A stretch of DNA of 64,000 nucleotides from Chiridota heheva (GCA_020152595.1 JAIGNY010002788.1:77001-141000), one strand, 5' to 3'. Numbered from the stretch's first letter, positions 26,890 to 63,649 are shown. Translations and numbers: made by a program. The notes: generated from the sequence alone by a model not told the origin.

Positions 26890-27480
26890 ATTTACCTGTA
26901 TTATCGCAGGTCCAACGGGATGTGGAAAGACCCGTTGGGTTAGAACATTGTTGGAACGTCGTACATAATTCATCGACCCACCACGCGAACGCATCTATTG
27001 GTTCTATGCCGAAAACCAACCCGATTATGAAGCGTTGAAGCGAGTTTTACCTCACGTGGAGTTTATTGAAGGCCTACCCACCGAAGACGATCAGAAACGT
27101 TTGGATCCGGAACGTTATAATACCATTGTCATTGACGATCTCATGAGTGAACTGAATCCCATTGTAACGACACTGTTTACCAAAGGCAGTCATCACCGAA
27201 ACATATCCGTGTTGCTTCTTGTACATAATTTGTTTTTCAAAGGCGGACGTACCCTCAGTCTTAACATCCAGTCTTCAAAAACCCGCGCGGTGCTTCTTCT
27301 AACGATCATTTGGCTCGTCAAATGTTTCCTGGACGGGTGCGTTACGTCCGCGACGCCTACACCGACGCCACACGAGAACGGCACGGTTACCTGTTCATCG
27401 ATTTTACCTCTACAACATCCGATCGATATCGTCTGCAGACCGGTATGTTCAACCGACGCTACGTGTATATACCAAGATAA
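26890..27480 (+). pseudogene. Packaging-ATPase-like part of the Polinton fossil
   Basis: A Walker A motif GPTGCGKT lies near 26910-26935 and a Walker B-like TIVIDDLM near 27122-27147, followed by a stretch containing HHRNISVLLLVHN. This arrangement fits the A32/FtsK-HerA type DNA-packaging ATPases of Polintons and large DNA viruses. The gene is broken. Confidence 0.7.
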
Positions 27481-27860
27481 ATAAATGGACAACAGTATCG
27501 TCTAACGAGTTTATTTGACATTATGACGTGGTCCCGCAAAGTGTCGCTAAAAATGAACAATGTTTGGCTTGTAACTTTGACCTTTAGATAATTGTTTGAA
27601 TTGCAGTGTCTATGTCACTGCACATTTAATTAATTTGTTGCTTATGAGGTTTCTATTGTGGAAAAATTCAATGAAGTCTTAAAGTGGCTCGTCCTCTCTG
27701 TTTGGGCATTTCACACAATGTTACATGCATGGATGTGTAAATACACTTATAAAATACGTTTACCAAAGTGGGATAATGTTATTTATCATGGAGAGAGAAG
27801 TGGTCAAGAACCTATCTCAAAGCGATCGCTAAAGGTTCATCAAGATAATGTCTTCACGTA

Positions 27861-28860
27861 TTGAACAACGCAAATAAACATTTATTACACTTCTTATATA
27901 AGTGTGCCCTAAACGTATTAGAAGGCAAGGTGAAGTTGAGGACGTCGGAGAAGAAAACAATTGCAAGACATCGACGCAAGTTACAGGTGTTAGCCTGCCC
28001 AAACATCCCGCAAAAGTACAAACGACACGTGTTACGTCAACGTGGTGCAGGGAATTTTTTCAAAAGATCGTCGCCCCGGTACTGAAGCAGCTTCCGAGTT
28101 TGTTGCCTGCCGTGATCCCTCTCCTGTTGTAATTATAAAGAACTGAAGAAGATGATGGTTGTCAACCCGGATGCGTTAACGCGCCAAACGCAGCTGTTTG
28201 AAACACCGGAAAAGACCAAGGTGATGGTTTTGAATGACAAGATGCGAGAGATTCTGGAACGACGTGATATTTCCGTCGAAGAAAAAGTCAAGTTGTACGA
28301 AGATGCTTTGGTTCTGTACACAACACACCGACGGAAAACGCTGGGCCCGCCGACACCACCATCACCACCGACACAACCGTCAATCCCTGAGAGACAATTC
28401 ATGGAAACGTCATTACCAGCGTACCCAAAGCGTTACGCAAAAGCAGAACAGTTGACCAAGACGGTACTACGCGAGATGACATGGAGTCCTCCGACGGACA
28501 AGTCGTGCCTGGAACCCACGTTGTGGATCTGATCAACGACGCAATCCGTTCCCGAAAATCATTCACCCCGCAAGGACGCAACGCATTTGTGGAAGGCTTG
28601 TCGCGCATCAATGTTCCTCAAGAGTTAATCGGCAATCGTGACGTGTGGGATTGACTTCAACGTTTTCAACGTACAGAAAAATTTGACGAAGGCCACCCAG
28701 TAGAATGTGAAGACATTCTTCCCGTGGCAATGCGCATGGGGTCCTGGGAAGACGATGACGACCAAACGTTGGAACCACGCACATCTTTCATGACACGTAC
28801 TCGGCGCAGAGATCATTATAAACCAAAAGACCGGTTGTTGCAGTACCCTGAAAGCTAATC
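27861..28860 (+). pseudogene. Small accessory ORFs of the Polinton fossil
   Basis: A short lysine/arginine-rich ORF near 27.86-28.13 kb is followed by an ORF at about 28152-28532 with a charged N-terminal half (KVMVLNDKMREILERRD) and a PPTPPSPPTQP stretch. More coding-like sequence runs to about 28860. I do not recognise functions. The position between ATPase and integrase suggests they are structural or accessory genes of the same element. The set is broken. Confidence 0.5.
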
Positions 28861-28979
28861 AAATTCAATCACTCCCATCCTTCCCATTTAGTAATGAAGT
28901 AGCCGCCATGGCAAACATATCAGCACCTTTAGCGACTTTAAGCAATTTTCTAGTAAACATTACATGCATCAGCGCTTGT

Positions 28980-29632
28980 TGTAGAGGACGTGTGATTCAT
29001 CATGACGACGAAAATATCAACGACGGAAAAAGAGAAAGTGGAAAGAATCCTTCCAGACATCTACTACGATCCATCACATTCCGCTGGTTTCGCCGGAGTC
29101 GATAAGCTACACGTAGTGGTCAAGAAACATTTCCCGAATCTGACGAAGACCGGTTTGATCTTGGCTTGAGAACCAAGATACGTACACGTTGCATAAATCC
29201 TCACGGCGCAGATACCCCAGAAATCGCGTTATCGTGAACGGCATCAACGAGCAATGGCAAGCCGATCTCGTCGATCTTAGTGCTTATTCTCGATATTACA
29301 AAGAAGCGAAATGGCTTTTGACGTGCATCGATATATTTTCCAAATATGCTTGGGCCATTCCTCTGAAAAACAAAACGGGAACGTCGCTCCTTGTTGCGTT
29401 TAAAAACTGTTCAAAGAGGCTGGACGTTTACCGCTGAAGCTGCAGACAGACAAAGGATCGGAATTTTACAACCGCCAGGTAAAAGCATTTTTGAAAGAAA
29501 AAGGCGTCCAACTGTTTTCGACGGAGAACGAGACTAAGGCAAGTGTCATAGAAAGATTTAATCGTACGTTAAAATCGAGAGTGTGGCGTTATTTTACGGC
29601 CAATGACACGTACAACTATTTACCATTCTAAA
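28980..29632 (+). pseudogene. DDE integrase part of the Polinton fossil
   Basis: Integrase core signatures are WQADLVDL (first Asp), CIDIFSKYAWAIPLK, a TDKGSEF-type second Asp block and an ERFNRTLKSR segment near the catalytic Glu. These belong to the retroviral-type integrase family used by Polintons and LTR elements. The neighbouring packaging ATPase favours Polinton. The gene is broken. Confidence 0.75.
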
Positions 29633-31445
29633 GGGATGTATAGGCTATAACTTTAAATAGCTTCACAATATTGTTACAAACAGCCAAACTCAAAAAGAGC
29701 CTATATAAGGTTTTGATGTATTTTGTGAGAACAATATATGGTATTAGGAGGGTATTCTAAAGCCAAATCCATCCGAGCCATTATTAGGATTCATAAGTTC
29801 ATACGATTCTTGTTCTGTAAAGAGCAATATACCTTAGTACCTTAGTAAGCTCGACCGCAAGAATCACTCGGCTGTTGATCAAATACGTCGCTGATTTGTC
29901 GTCGATTTTATAATGCACATTGATGCGTTTGGCTTTTGTTAGTTTGTTTCTGTCATTATGGCGAAGAATTCCTTGGTATCCGCTGTGCCCTTTGCGATGA
30001 TCGGTGACATCATTAACTTCTGGTTCTTTAAGATTCTCTCCAATCCGTCTTCCCCAATAATTATGTACCTCTGTAATTCCCATTATTTCAATTTGGAACA
30101 TGAAATCTGTGGACTGAAACGGAATAATTTAAGATCTCAGTGAGTAAGTAATGGCCATACCACCCCCTTCCCCCTTCCCCTCACCTCTACACACAGGCGA
30201 TGATAGCTAACATGGTGCGACTAAAATGGACTCATACAATGCTTATTTTGAGCCAACCTATAGGTTAAAAACATTAATTACTTCAAAGTTGGAGGTAAAA
30301 TAATGTGTAGAAGGTTTGCCTTTATTTCAATCAATGTAACTGTTTAATATAAACATTTTTATATTTTCCATTCTCAATACCGGTATTGGACATCCGATGC
30401 AGTGCGATATTTGGGGCCCCAAGCAATGACACTGATTTGTTTCCTATGGGCCCGAGCGATGAATTACCCACGGGCCAGGAGTCCAAGCACTATAGTTGCG
30501 TCACTGGACATACAGTTGGAATTTAGAGCGGTTTGAGGGGGAGGAGGACGCACCTGAATTCAACCTTAAAGTCAGAGACGGCGGAAGATGTTTGAATCTA
30601 GGGTGGAGGAAGAGGGGGAGGGGGTGGGAGGCACGATCTGAGAGCACTTTCCAACTGTCATATTTTTTATAGCATGTAACACAGCAGCATAGCTTTATAG
30701 GGTCAGCCCTTCTACCACCCCGCCCCCACTACCCTCGATCTATAGAATTTTATTCTTTTTTTTTTGTCATAAATTTGTTATATATTCCCGAATTTTGAAC
30801 CAAAATGTATTTAATATTTGAAGCTGTAAATTGAAAAAGAAAGAAGGAAAAATGGGTTATCAGTAATTACTGTTGGGCCCAACGTGAAATTTGACAATTT
30901 TAGTCTTTTCAGGGTGATATTTGTGTTACTTTCTTTAATGAAAAGATCATATAGGGGCCTAGCCTTTGAAGAAAAAGTGTTTCAATGTTTAAAAGGGCAG
31001 GTTTCATCTCTAAAACGGGCACTTGTCCTCTTTAAAAGGGCACTTTTCCATCTGAAAAAGGGCAATTTTTCTCTCTGAAAAGGGAACTTTTTAAACTTGT
31101 GAGAAAAGTGGGGGTACGTTCCCCCAATTCTGCCGCCTATGCTTAAAATTCAGAACGCTGGAAAATCGCCAAACTGTTAATAGATACATGTTGACGAAAC
31201 TTTTTGTTGTTTTAATTTTATAACATATTTCCTAGTTTTCCAAGTTGTTGCTATCTGTCCATAGATCTTGGATATTCGTGGAGACCTATACCAGTATACT
31301 TCAGTCACCCATTTGCAATTTACTCCCCCGCCTCGGTGAGTCTTATCGGAGGCAAAAGGTCAATTGTAGAGGAAGGTCGTATTTTCCTGCATGGTGTGTG
31401 AGGGGTGAAAGGGTTGTTGGCTTAAGACTTGATGTTGTTTGTAGA
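29633..31445. other. Intergenic, nothing certain
   Basis: No gene is recognised. About 30390-30510 and 31610-31770 share words (GGGCCCGAGCGA, then GCGTCACTGG or GCGCCACTGA), marking a dispersed degenerate repeat. A CTTTT-rich degenerate repeat of AAAAGGGCA-type units lies at about 30985-31085. A minus-strand frame (29799-30101) has no recognised domain. Confidence 0.4.
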
Positions 31446-31518
31446 GCCCGGTTAGCTCAGTCGGTAGAGCATCAGACTTTTAATCTGAGGGTCATGGGTT
31501 CAAGTCCCATATCGGGCG
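31446..31518 (+). tRNA. tRNA-Lys (anticodon UUU)
   Basis: A 73-base cloverleaf without intron. The acceptor stem GCCCGGT pairs with ATCGGGC (one G-T pair), with discriminator G. The D arm is GCTCAGTCGGTAGAGC and includes box A (TAGCTCAGTCGG). The anticodon stem CAGAC/GTCTG-type pairs around the loop CTTTTAA, giving UUU. The T arm ATGGGTTCAAGTCCCAT includes box B. A T6 run at 31533-31538 can serve as the Pol III terminator. It is very probably functional, although tRNA-derived repeats also exist nearby. Confidence 0.95.
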
Positions 31519-31532
31519 CACTTGAATTTATT

Positions 31533-31538
31533 TTTTCG
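31533..31538 (+). terminator. Pol III T-run terminator of tRNA-Lys
   Basis: TTTTTT begins 15 bases after the end of the tRNA-Lys gene, the usual distance for RNA polymerase III termination. Confidence 0.7.
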
Positions 31539-32321
31539 TTCTTGATTTCAAATTTAGTGTAAATTCTTCGATTCTTCGGTATCGTGACAATCAAGTGAAG
31601 GGATGATGGGGCCCATTCCAAGCTCTTAATGTCTAGTCACCGGTGGGGTGGTTGGTAAACCCCATGGGCCCGAGCGAAATTGTTAGGGTGATGGTAGGGG
31701 TTTGTAATGGGCCTCGAGCGTCAAATTCCCCACAGCCACATGACTCTAGTCGCGCCACTGAGTCGATGTATGGAGCATCGTTACAGAATATGAAAAAATG
31801 TCACTATAATGACATAAAAATACTAACACCCCACGTTACATCTGAGTAAGGTAAGGGTCTGGACGCCCCGTGGCTACGACACTTCTTCACCCCCTCCGTC
31901 ACGGTGATTTAAACTCTCTAGTTTTGACACTGGTATAGTGCTACCAATTTGACAAAACGTCGAGAAGGCATACATTGAAAAGTTGATCATTAGGCCTAGC
32001 AAAGGCTAGCATAGTCTTACCTCTCCACTGCAAAACCAATTTCCCATTGTACCATCCGAGTAAACATATATCCCAGGTTCGCTCATGTTTCCAAAGGAAA
32101 TGAATTTCTCGCGGGTGTGAAGTGCTCAAGCATCATCCTCCCTGGCAGGGGATCCATTTTGCGCTTCTGAACAAAACATCGTTCAATATGATAGTTCATG
32201 AACAGAAAAAGAACTCCACCAGACAGCCAGATTGTATTCAATTTCTCTGGTATTCTGGAAGTCTCAGCAAGAAGTCAGGATTTTCCTTCGTTTTTCTAAT
32301 TTTCTGCTTCATGAACATCAA
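31539..32321. other. Intergenic, nothing certain
   Basis: Contains the second copy of the dispersed GGGCCCGAGCGA repeat (about 31610-31770). 32184-32355 has an open frame with a hydrophobic run FSFVFLIFCF, but no domain or supported splice link. Confidence 0.35.
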
Positions 32322-32797
32322 ACCGACGGCTTTTGGTGGAGACCCTGGTAAATATTAAACCGGCAGAAAATTACGACCAAAAGGCTTGTGTAAAAACAAT
32401 CCCACGTCTTCCCAAAGAGGAAAAGTATTACTGCGCTGAGCCATCTTCACCATCGTCAGATCGTATTATTTCACGTATGCGCAAAGGAAACTTAATGCCG
32501 CTCTATATTCTGTTCGTGGTGAAGGTTTGTTAATAAAACTGCGCGCCTTTTTGGTGTTCTTTGTTGCGTAATACTTTACAAATATTGTACGCACTTTTAT
32601 ACGTGCTTTGTTTATCTTTTCCCTGACAGTACATGCCCAGTGTAGTGGGCATAGTAGAGTGTGTGCAACAACGTCGTGCATCGAAGAACAATGTAGGAAA
32701 TCTTCTAACCATCAAGCCCACCACATCCAACGACGCGTATCCACGTTTCACCCAGATCAAGCTCGTGCGATGTCACTGGCACACACTCTATAAATAA
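32322..32797 (+). CDS. Unrecognised two-exon coding candidate
   Basis: A frame open from about 32322 ends at a possible donor after 32524 (GTGAAG then GTTTGT). A good acceptor (TTTTCCCTGACAG) precedes 32630, and the frame then runs 55 codons to TAA at 32795-32797, followed at once by AATAAA words. Joined, the phase is kept (0/0). The second exon reads YMPSVVGIVECVQQRR and ends VRCHWHTLYK. I do not recognise the family. The 5' end is unresolved: a signal-peptide-like hydrophobic stretch just upstream lies in a different frame, so this may be a decayed gene or chance. The donor is weak. Confidence 0.25.
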
Positions 32798-32819
32798 ATA
32801 AATATATATATTTTTCCGG

Positions 32820-33770
32820 ATCGCTAACGATCCATACGCGTACACCCAGCTAACGCGTGTATGACGTCAAGGGCGCCTGTTTTACCACTCATTTTTTCAC
32901 GCACAACATTGCGCGTTTAAGTTAATTTTTTGTTCATTGTTTGTGTTTGGATAAAATAATGCAAGGCATTGTATATTCTTTCGAAAAATCGTACGCATAC
33001 AATATTTGGCAAAAGAAGGAATTTCCAGCTTGCAATCAGCAATGATTGAAATCGGTTACACGACGTGTCAATAAAGAATACATAGGACCTAATTTCAAAC
33101 AGACTTCCTTAAACGCTTAAGCTCAAGTTGAACAAAAAAGAAGGAAAAATCAATATAAAAAAAAAGGAGGGATAATCATTCTAAAACATGAGCATTGCTT
33201 TAACTGTTTATAAAGTTGCTGATCTATTTAGGAATTCAAAGGTGAAAATTAATACTTGGGATCTCTTTCACGTCTCCTAATTCCTTTCATGAATGACAAA
33301 TTGATTTGTATACTCGATCTGTCGATATTTATCATTTGATTCCGGCTATATACGTTACGGTACTCCAAGTTTGTTCACGAAAAGAGTCATGAGATGTTTT
33401 TTGTGATCGGTTCGGATAGCTATTATATGGTTACAGAAGGAATAATTTTATACAACGTATTTCTTCCTTTTTCAACTTCATGTAATCATATTTCTAACCA
33501 TTTTTGATTTAGACTGTAGGACCCGACTGGGAATCTCCAAAAGCATTTCACGTATCTATGCAAATTATTCATTGTCTGTCGGGCAACTTTAAAAATTACT
33601 GAATGAAATTACCACTGATTTGTTGTATTTTTTACTAAACTCCTCTAGCCCTGTATGGTAAACTTTAAAGTGTAATCGTTTACATTAATCCTTTGCACCG
33701 ACCATAAATTTTAGGTGCCCTTTTGCCCTAAAGACCTGCAGTAATCCTTAGATGGGACAATGAGTCTTAC
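32820..33770. other. Intergenic, upstream of EF-hand gene
   Basis: AT-rich sequence without a recognised gene or transposon; it leads into the presumed promoter of the plus-strand EF-hand gene. Confidence 0.35.
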
Positions 33771-33783
33771 GTCACATAGCAAC
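33771..33783 (+). promoter_or_regulatory. RFX X-box-like site
   Basis: GTCACATAGCAAC agrees with the X-box GTNRCC-N(0-3)-RGYAAC except for one base in the left half-site. It lies 261 bases before the ATG of the EF-hand gene. RFX factors drive cilium genes through such sites in animals. A possible non-coding first exon ends at AAAAG/GTAAAT near 33886. Confidence 0.4.
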
Positions 33784-34043
33784 GCGTGGCGCTCAGACAA
33801 TACAATCAATGAAAACCTTTTGTGGCAGCTGACTGCACACCTTCACCGTGGTGTACGGGCACATTCCTTCATCGGGACAGTAAAAGGTAAATAAAAATGG
33901 AATGATGACAAGCAGGTATGAGTTAGATTCGAGGTTAAATGAATAATAATTACAAAATTAGAAACAAGACACTCGAAGTAACATCACTTATGCAGAAGTA
34001 AGAATATTGTCGCTACGTTAACTTCTAACCGTCCCAAGTTTGG

Positions 34044-58521
<24,478 letters not shown>

Positions 58522-58689
58522 AAATTGTGTTCTTTGTGGTTAACTGCACATCTTTCACTAAAGCTTTTGGAATGGGTGTCACACCTGTAAGGCTCAAGAC
58601 TAATTTGTATTTATGATTTTAATTATGTAATTATCAATTTGTTAATAGTTATGTATATTTATGTCTGTATAGTTACATGTATATATGTG

Positions 58690-58695
58690 AATAAA
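58690..58695 (+). promoter_or_regulatory. Polyadenylation signal of EF-hand gene
   Basis: AATAAA lies 169 bases after the stop codon and is followed by A-rich sequence, a fitting end for the EF-hand gene transcript. Confidence 0.6.
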
Positions 58696-58874
58696 TTATG
58701 AAAAAAAACATCAATGTGTTAGGTACTCTTGTAACACTTCTGATGATCAGCTTGTTTTTGCCCTCTGAAAATTGTGAATGGAATCTAGCTCGACAGAGGT
58801 AGGAACTGTGGAACTGGGAGTGGTCCTTCCCCCACCCTACTTTTATATTCAGAATGAAAAATGTATTCTTTTTC

Positions 58875-61355
58875 AGTTGTTGTTTTTTGATGTTTAACGG
58901 CACTGCGACAGTCGAGTCAAATGTGCCCAAAGGGTGTTAGAAATCGAAGGTGCAAAAATTAGGACAGTATGAATAATAAAGGAGCGAATAGAGGTAAGAA
59001 AAGGGGAGGAAGAATAGGATGGTAGGATAGAAAAGGGGAGTGTGTGGGTAATGATTAGATCAGGTGGAATAAGTTGCTATTGCGGAGGAAGGTATTGATG
59101 TTGGAGGAGGGACTGTTCTTGAAAAGATCAGAAATGGAAGTGGAGTAGGAGAGGAGAGATCTCGAGTGCAGGTATAATGGACAGGTTAAGAGGATATGCT
59201 TGATCGAGAGATCAGTGTTGCAAGTAGGGCAGAGAGGTGTAGGAGAGCCAGAAAGGAGCTAGGAGTGGGTGAGAAAGGAGTGGCGGAGGCAGATGACAAC
59301 AACGTCCTCCCCACGATTGCGACTGCAGAGGTTGGTCCTGACTTTCAGATTGGTAGTGTGAAGTTTGGTACTGGTCTCAAGGTTCCAGGAGTCTTGCCAA
59401 GTCTTGAGGTAGCTGGAAATGGTGAAGTGGAAGTCAATGAGTGCGAAATAAGGAAAGGTGAAATAAATCGACAGCGTTGTTGGTGGCTCTGTGGGCCCTC
59501 TCATTGCCAAGGATGCCGACGTGGCTGGGGATCCAGAAAAAAAAAGATTTTCTTCTCTGAGGAAGAGAGAGCATTTGTTTAGGATTTGTAAGATTAGTGG
59601 ATTGGACCAGAGCATGTTGAGCATGCCAGTAAGAACTGATTTTGAGTCTGAGAAGATGACGAAGCGAGGGCGGAAGGAGAGTTCTACAAAGTTTAGAGCT
59701 AGGAGGATAGCCTTTGCTTCAGCAGAGTAGACGGAGGCTCCATCAGGTAATCTTGAAGAAAGGGTGAAGCTGGGACAGGCGGTGGTGGCTGTAGAGGAGC
59801 CTTTCCATGTGGAGCCATTAGTGAAAAGGAGTAGTCATGGAAGTATATACTGAGTTGGCAGTATTTGGAGCAAAAAAAGGCTGGGTTGTGAAGAGCTTTT
59901 GTGTAGGAGGAAAGGCCAAGGAAAACTTGGGGAGGAGGGATAACCCAGGTGAAAGTGGGAGTGTGCCTGGCTATCGAAAAAATGTTGATGTTGGCTTTGG
60001 GGAAATGAGAATGCATCCAGATACCGAAAGGTGAAGAGATGCATTTGTTGAGAGTGAAGTGGTTGGTGAAGGAAGCAGTGGGTGGAATGGAAACATAGGT
60101 CAGTGAGGATGCGAAGAGTAAAGGAGAGATCGGCCTTGGTAAACCCGAGGCAGAGCCTTAGGGCAGGGTTTTTGATGACCTCGAGTTGCCTCGGGTAAAG
60201 TTTGAGGGCAGAGCCTAGATGAAGTTGCAGTGGTCCAACTTAGATCTGAGAAGGGAGCAATTTAAGGTGAGACGATTGGCTCCCCAGTCGGTGCTAGAGA
60301 GGACCTTGAGGAAATTGAGGACTTTGTAACAGTTGGTTTTGAGGATGTTGATGTGGGGAAGGTAGGAGAGCTTGGAATTGAGAGTGATTCCAAGAAAACG
60401 AGAACTGTCCTTACTGGGAATGAGGGAATCTTTGAGATGGAGATTGAGACCAAAGGAAGAAAGAGCTGCTGTTGTTGAAATGAATGAGAACAGTTTTGTT
60501 TGTCTTTAGAGAAATTGAAACCGTTGGTGTCACTCCAGTGAGCTTAGTTGTCCAGGCATTTTTAAAGATTATTTTAGAGAGTTTGGAAGCATGGAGAGGC
60601 GAGAAGATGGTAAAATCGTCGACATTGAGAGAGCACTTGATGTTGGGGGAGAGAGTTTTGGTGATGCTGTTGATTTTGAGGATAAAAAGAGACGGGGAGA
60701 GAATGCTGCCCTGGGGACACCCAGGTGTTGGGTATACCTTTGAGAGTAGGTGTTACCGATGCGCACCCTGAATAGCGAGAATGGAGATAGTTCTGGTTGG
60801 AAGGAGACCTCTACCGGAGGAGTGAAGGTCCCTGAGGATACCATACCGCCAGGTGGTGTCAAAGGCCTTTTCGATGTCAAATAAGATAGAGATTGTGGTG
60901 ATTTCTGGCGAAGGCTTCACGGACATAGGTGTCAAGTTTGAGGACACGGTCCAGGCAATTGCGGTTTCTCCTGAAACCATTTTGAGATGAGGAGAGGATG
61001 GAGTTCTTCTCAAGGTACCAGCCAAGTCTATAATTGACCATACGTTCCATCATCTTGCAGAGGCAGGATGTAAGAGCAATGGGGCGATAGTTAGTGAGAA
61101 TAAATCTGTCTTTGTTGGGCTTGGGGATGGGGAAAATGATGGCTTCTCTCCAAATGTTAGAGAAAGTTTTGGAGGCCCACAGATGGTTGTAAATCTTGAG
61201 TAAGATGTTAAGAAAAATCCTAGGAAGGTTTTTGAGGAGATTAGAGTGGATGCAATCCGGGCCTTGGGAAGAGGACCCTAATTTTTTGAGGCCAGAGTTC
61301 TTTTTCAGAGATGAAAAATGCCCTAGACCGAAAAGTATTGAAGAGTGCCCCATAC
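58875..61355 (-). mobile_element. I/Jockey-group LINE with RNase H, decayed
   Basis: Reading leftward: a reverse transcriptase N-terminal half (SSQGPDCIHSNLLKNLP near 61275; IIFPIPKPNKD near 61140; NYRPIALTSCLCKMMERMVN), the first catalytic block FDIEKAFDTTWRYGIL near 60885-60838, then RNase H signatures LPDGASVYSAEAKAI (about 59742-59700) and FSDSKSVL (about 59655-59630), and a C-terminal zinc-like CPTCNTDLSIKHILLTCPLY near 59225-59165. The 3' end near 58875 reads GCAGTGCCGTTAAACATC then CAAC repeats. The gag and endonuclease are missing, and frames change many times. Same type as the copy at 53290-55780, opposite orientation. Confidence 0.85.
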
Positions 61356-63620
61356 TGGCCCTATAATTTGACCATTTCCCTGGTAATAATACTTTTACTT
61401 TTGCCTTCCACTTTCTTCCTGAAGTTGTATGAACTCTTTTTCAAATGAGGCTTTCTGAGGGTGAGAGAGGACATTACAATAGTTGAGCAAGTGGGGACTG
61501 GAGCAAGACTTTCAATGAGAGCCCCTGGTCAGCAATCGGCATTGAGAGCCCCTGGTCAGCAATCAGCATTGAGAGCCCCTGGTCAGCAATCGGGATGGAC
61601 TTTTGTTTATGTCTCGTCTAATCATCACCCAACTTGGCAAAAATTCATGTGAAATTTTCTGATTGTCTGTCTTTTTCTTTTAACATTACTTGGCGCTCCG
61701 TCATCAAAACTTTAGATTACTTACAGAGAAAGTCACCTGAAGAGGGCTTTGTAGGGGTCATTTCATAACCCCTTCTCAAATTTAAGTATTTGAGAAGGTG
61801 CCCCTTGAATTTTGAGCTCTCCCCAACTTCCACCACCTCTGATAGACAGAAATTTGTAATGATTTGGAAAACCATTCTTAATCTAGGTGTCTATTTCATG
61901 GTTGAAACAATCTTTATCTACTAGGAAAGTGCATCTATCCATAATAGATCTAAAATTGTAATGATAGAGGTCAGGGTAAACATGTTCATCTATATATTAA
62001 TCTATGTTGATATATTTATTGGTGGGACTTCACTCACCAGTGCTTCACAACTGTTTAATCACACAGCCGTGGACATCTCTATAAAACTAGCTGTTGAATA
62101 CCCAATCTATTTACCATGGGTATGAAAGATTACAGAACAAAGAAACAAACTGTTAATTCCACTGTTCTTATTTTCACCTCACTAATTACAATAAGACAAA
62201 TGTAACATGATTACATGAAAGAACTTGCGCCGATACAACTCCCATTTTCGGAATGACCTTTTACAACAAATATGATTCCCATAATTACAAGGTATTCCAC
62301 ATAAAGATTATCATTAAGAAATGCCTTAAGCTTAGTATCCTACAATATTTACCACTGATTGCCTCTACACCTTTTAAAAATAAGTTCATTACAAAGAATT
62401 AAGTGAGAAGACAAGTCTTCTAAAAAACGAAATTATACATTAATTTTTATCACTCATACACATGTAGAAAAACATAAATATGGCAAGACACATGTATATC
62501 AAGATAAGAGTAGGTCCAGTTGCATATTGATTATCTATAGAAGAAACTAAAATAAAAACAAAAAAAGTATCGAACCGAGCCTGCATGCAATAGAAAATTC
62601 CTTCTGCTAATCAAGATTTTCATTTAAAAACAATGATAAAACTGTACTGTAGTAATTGTACTCCAGCTAAAACTTTGAATTAAATAAAAGGAAGCATTAC
62701 AAGATACATCTTTCTTTGATAAGATTTCATGGTTTTGAGTAAATAGTTTTTATGAGAAGGACTTACACAATTTTTGACAGCATCAATGCAGAAAAGGTCC
62801 ATGTAAATAATGCATGAAACAAAACTTGATATCTCAATCAGAAATTATGCTTCTTTTATTTATAAATCAGTCGGCTCACCCTTGAATCTGACTGGCCAAA
62901 TCTCAAGCTAGCTTGACAAGCTAGGGTGATTCCCGGTGGGTCTCCAACCAGTGCTTCACAACTGGCTTATTAAACATCTATTGATACAACTTCAGCTGTT
63001 GAGAGAGGGATATACAATATCCCACCACCCAACCCAAGCATCTCTAGTCAAGTAACTCCATCACCAATCTCTTTAACTTCTACAGCCAACCCAAATTCTG
63101 CACTTGCTACAGAAAATAAAACTATTACAATACAAGATTAAAACCTGACCAAACAGTACTACTCCCTCTGACATCAGCATGCCCGGCCTTCATTTTCTCA
63201 CTGTTTCTCCCCCTTTATGCCCCTCTCTTGCCGGCTTATCACAAATTAAATCTATTTTCACTACTTTTTGTTATCTTTTACTTTTTAAAACAAATGTTTG
63301 TACCATGATGGTAAGCTGCAGCTATTTAACTGACAATTGGCAACTTACCCTCTCAACACACCATTCTTTAATCAATTACTAAACATTCATACCAGATATA
63401 TATAAAAACAATAATGCACCTTTTATAAAGTGCAAACTTTGCACATTTATATAATAAATCTCTATATTTACATATATTACATAAGACAATCAAATCATAG
63501 TAACTATGAATACAATGAAAGCCTGTTAAAAATGCAAGATGACACGTTTATAATGAAATTTCAGGCGCTATTTAATGACTGTTATTTTAATACTATTATT
63601 ATTGTAGTAAAAAGTCTGTA
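61356..63620. other. Convergent intergenic stretch
   Basis: No gene is recognised. A 27-bp minisatellite lies at 61509-61596. Two diverged segments around 62035 and 62945 share ACCAGTGCTTCACAACT and a following CAGCTGTTGA-like word. The remainder is AT-rich. Confidence 0.4.
61509..61596. repeat. 27-bp minisatellite, three units
   Basis: Three copies of AGAGCCCCTGGTCAGCAATC plus GGCATTG, the last diverging at its end. Just beyond the 5' limit of the minus-strand LINE. Confidence 0.9.
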
Positions 63621-63643
63621 AATGTTAATACAAAATGTGATTT

Positions 63644-63649
63644 TTTATT
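63644..63649 (-). promoter_or_regulatory. Polyadenylation signal of MTR
   Basis: AATAAA on the minus strand about 250 bases after the MTR stop codon, in AT-rich sequence; it suits the 3' end of that transcript. Confidence 0.5.

Larger units (their letters stand above)
26820..29632 (+). mobile_element. Polinton/Maverick-like element, broken fossil
   Basis: Partial copy of a large virus-like DNA element. In order on the + strand it shows a packaging-ATPase-like region, a short basic ORF, an ORF of unknown role with a proline-rich stretch, a further coding-like stretch, and a retroviral-type DDE integrase. The pairing of packaging ATPase with integrase points to Polinton/Maverick or the related adintovirus group. 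No protein-primed DNA polymerase, protease or capsid gene was recognised, and no terminal inverted repeats were found, so the copy is incomplete at both ends. It carries several breaks, perhaps six or more. The domains are still easy to read, so its age is probably moderate. Limits are approximate. Confidence 0.75.

Noticed and set aside
59196-59582. 128-codon plus-strand frame
   Set aside because: Antisense to the RNase H and C-terminal part of the minus-strand LINE.
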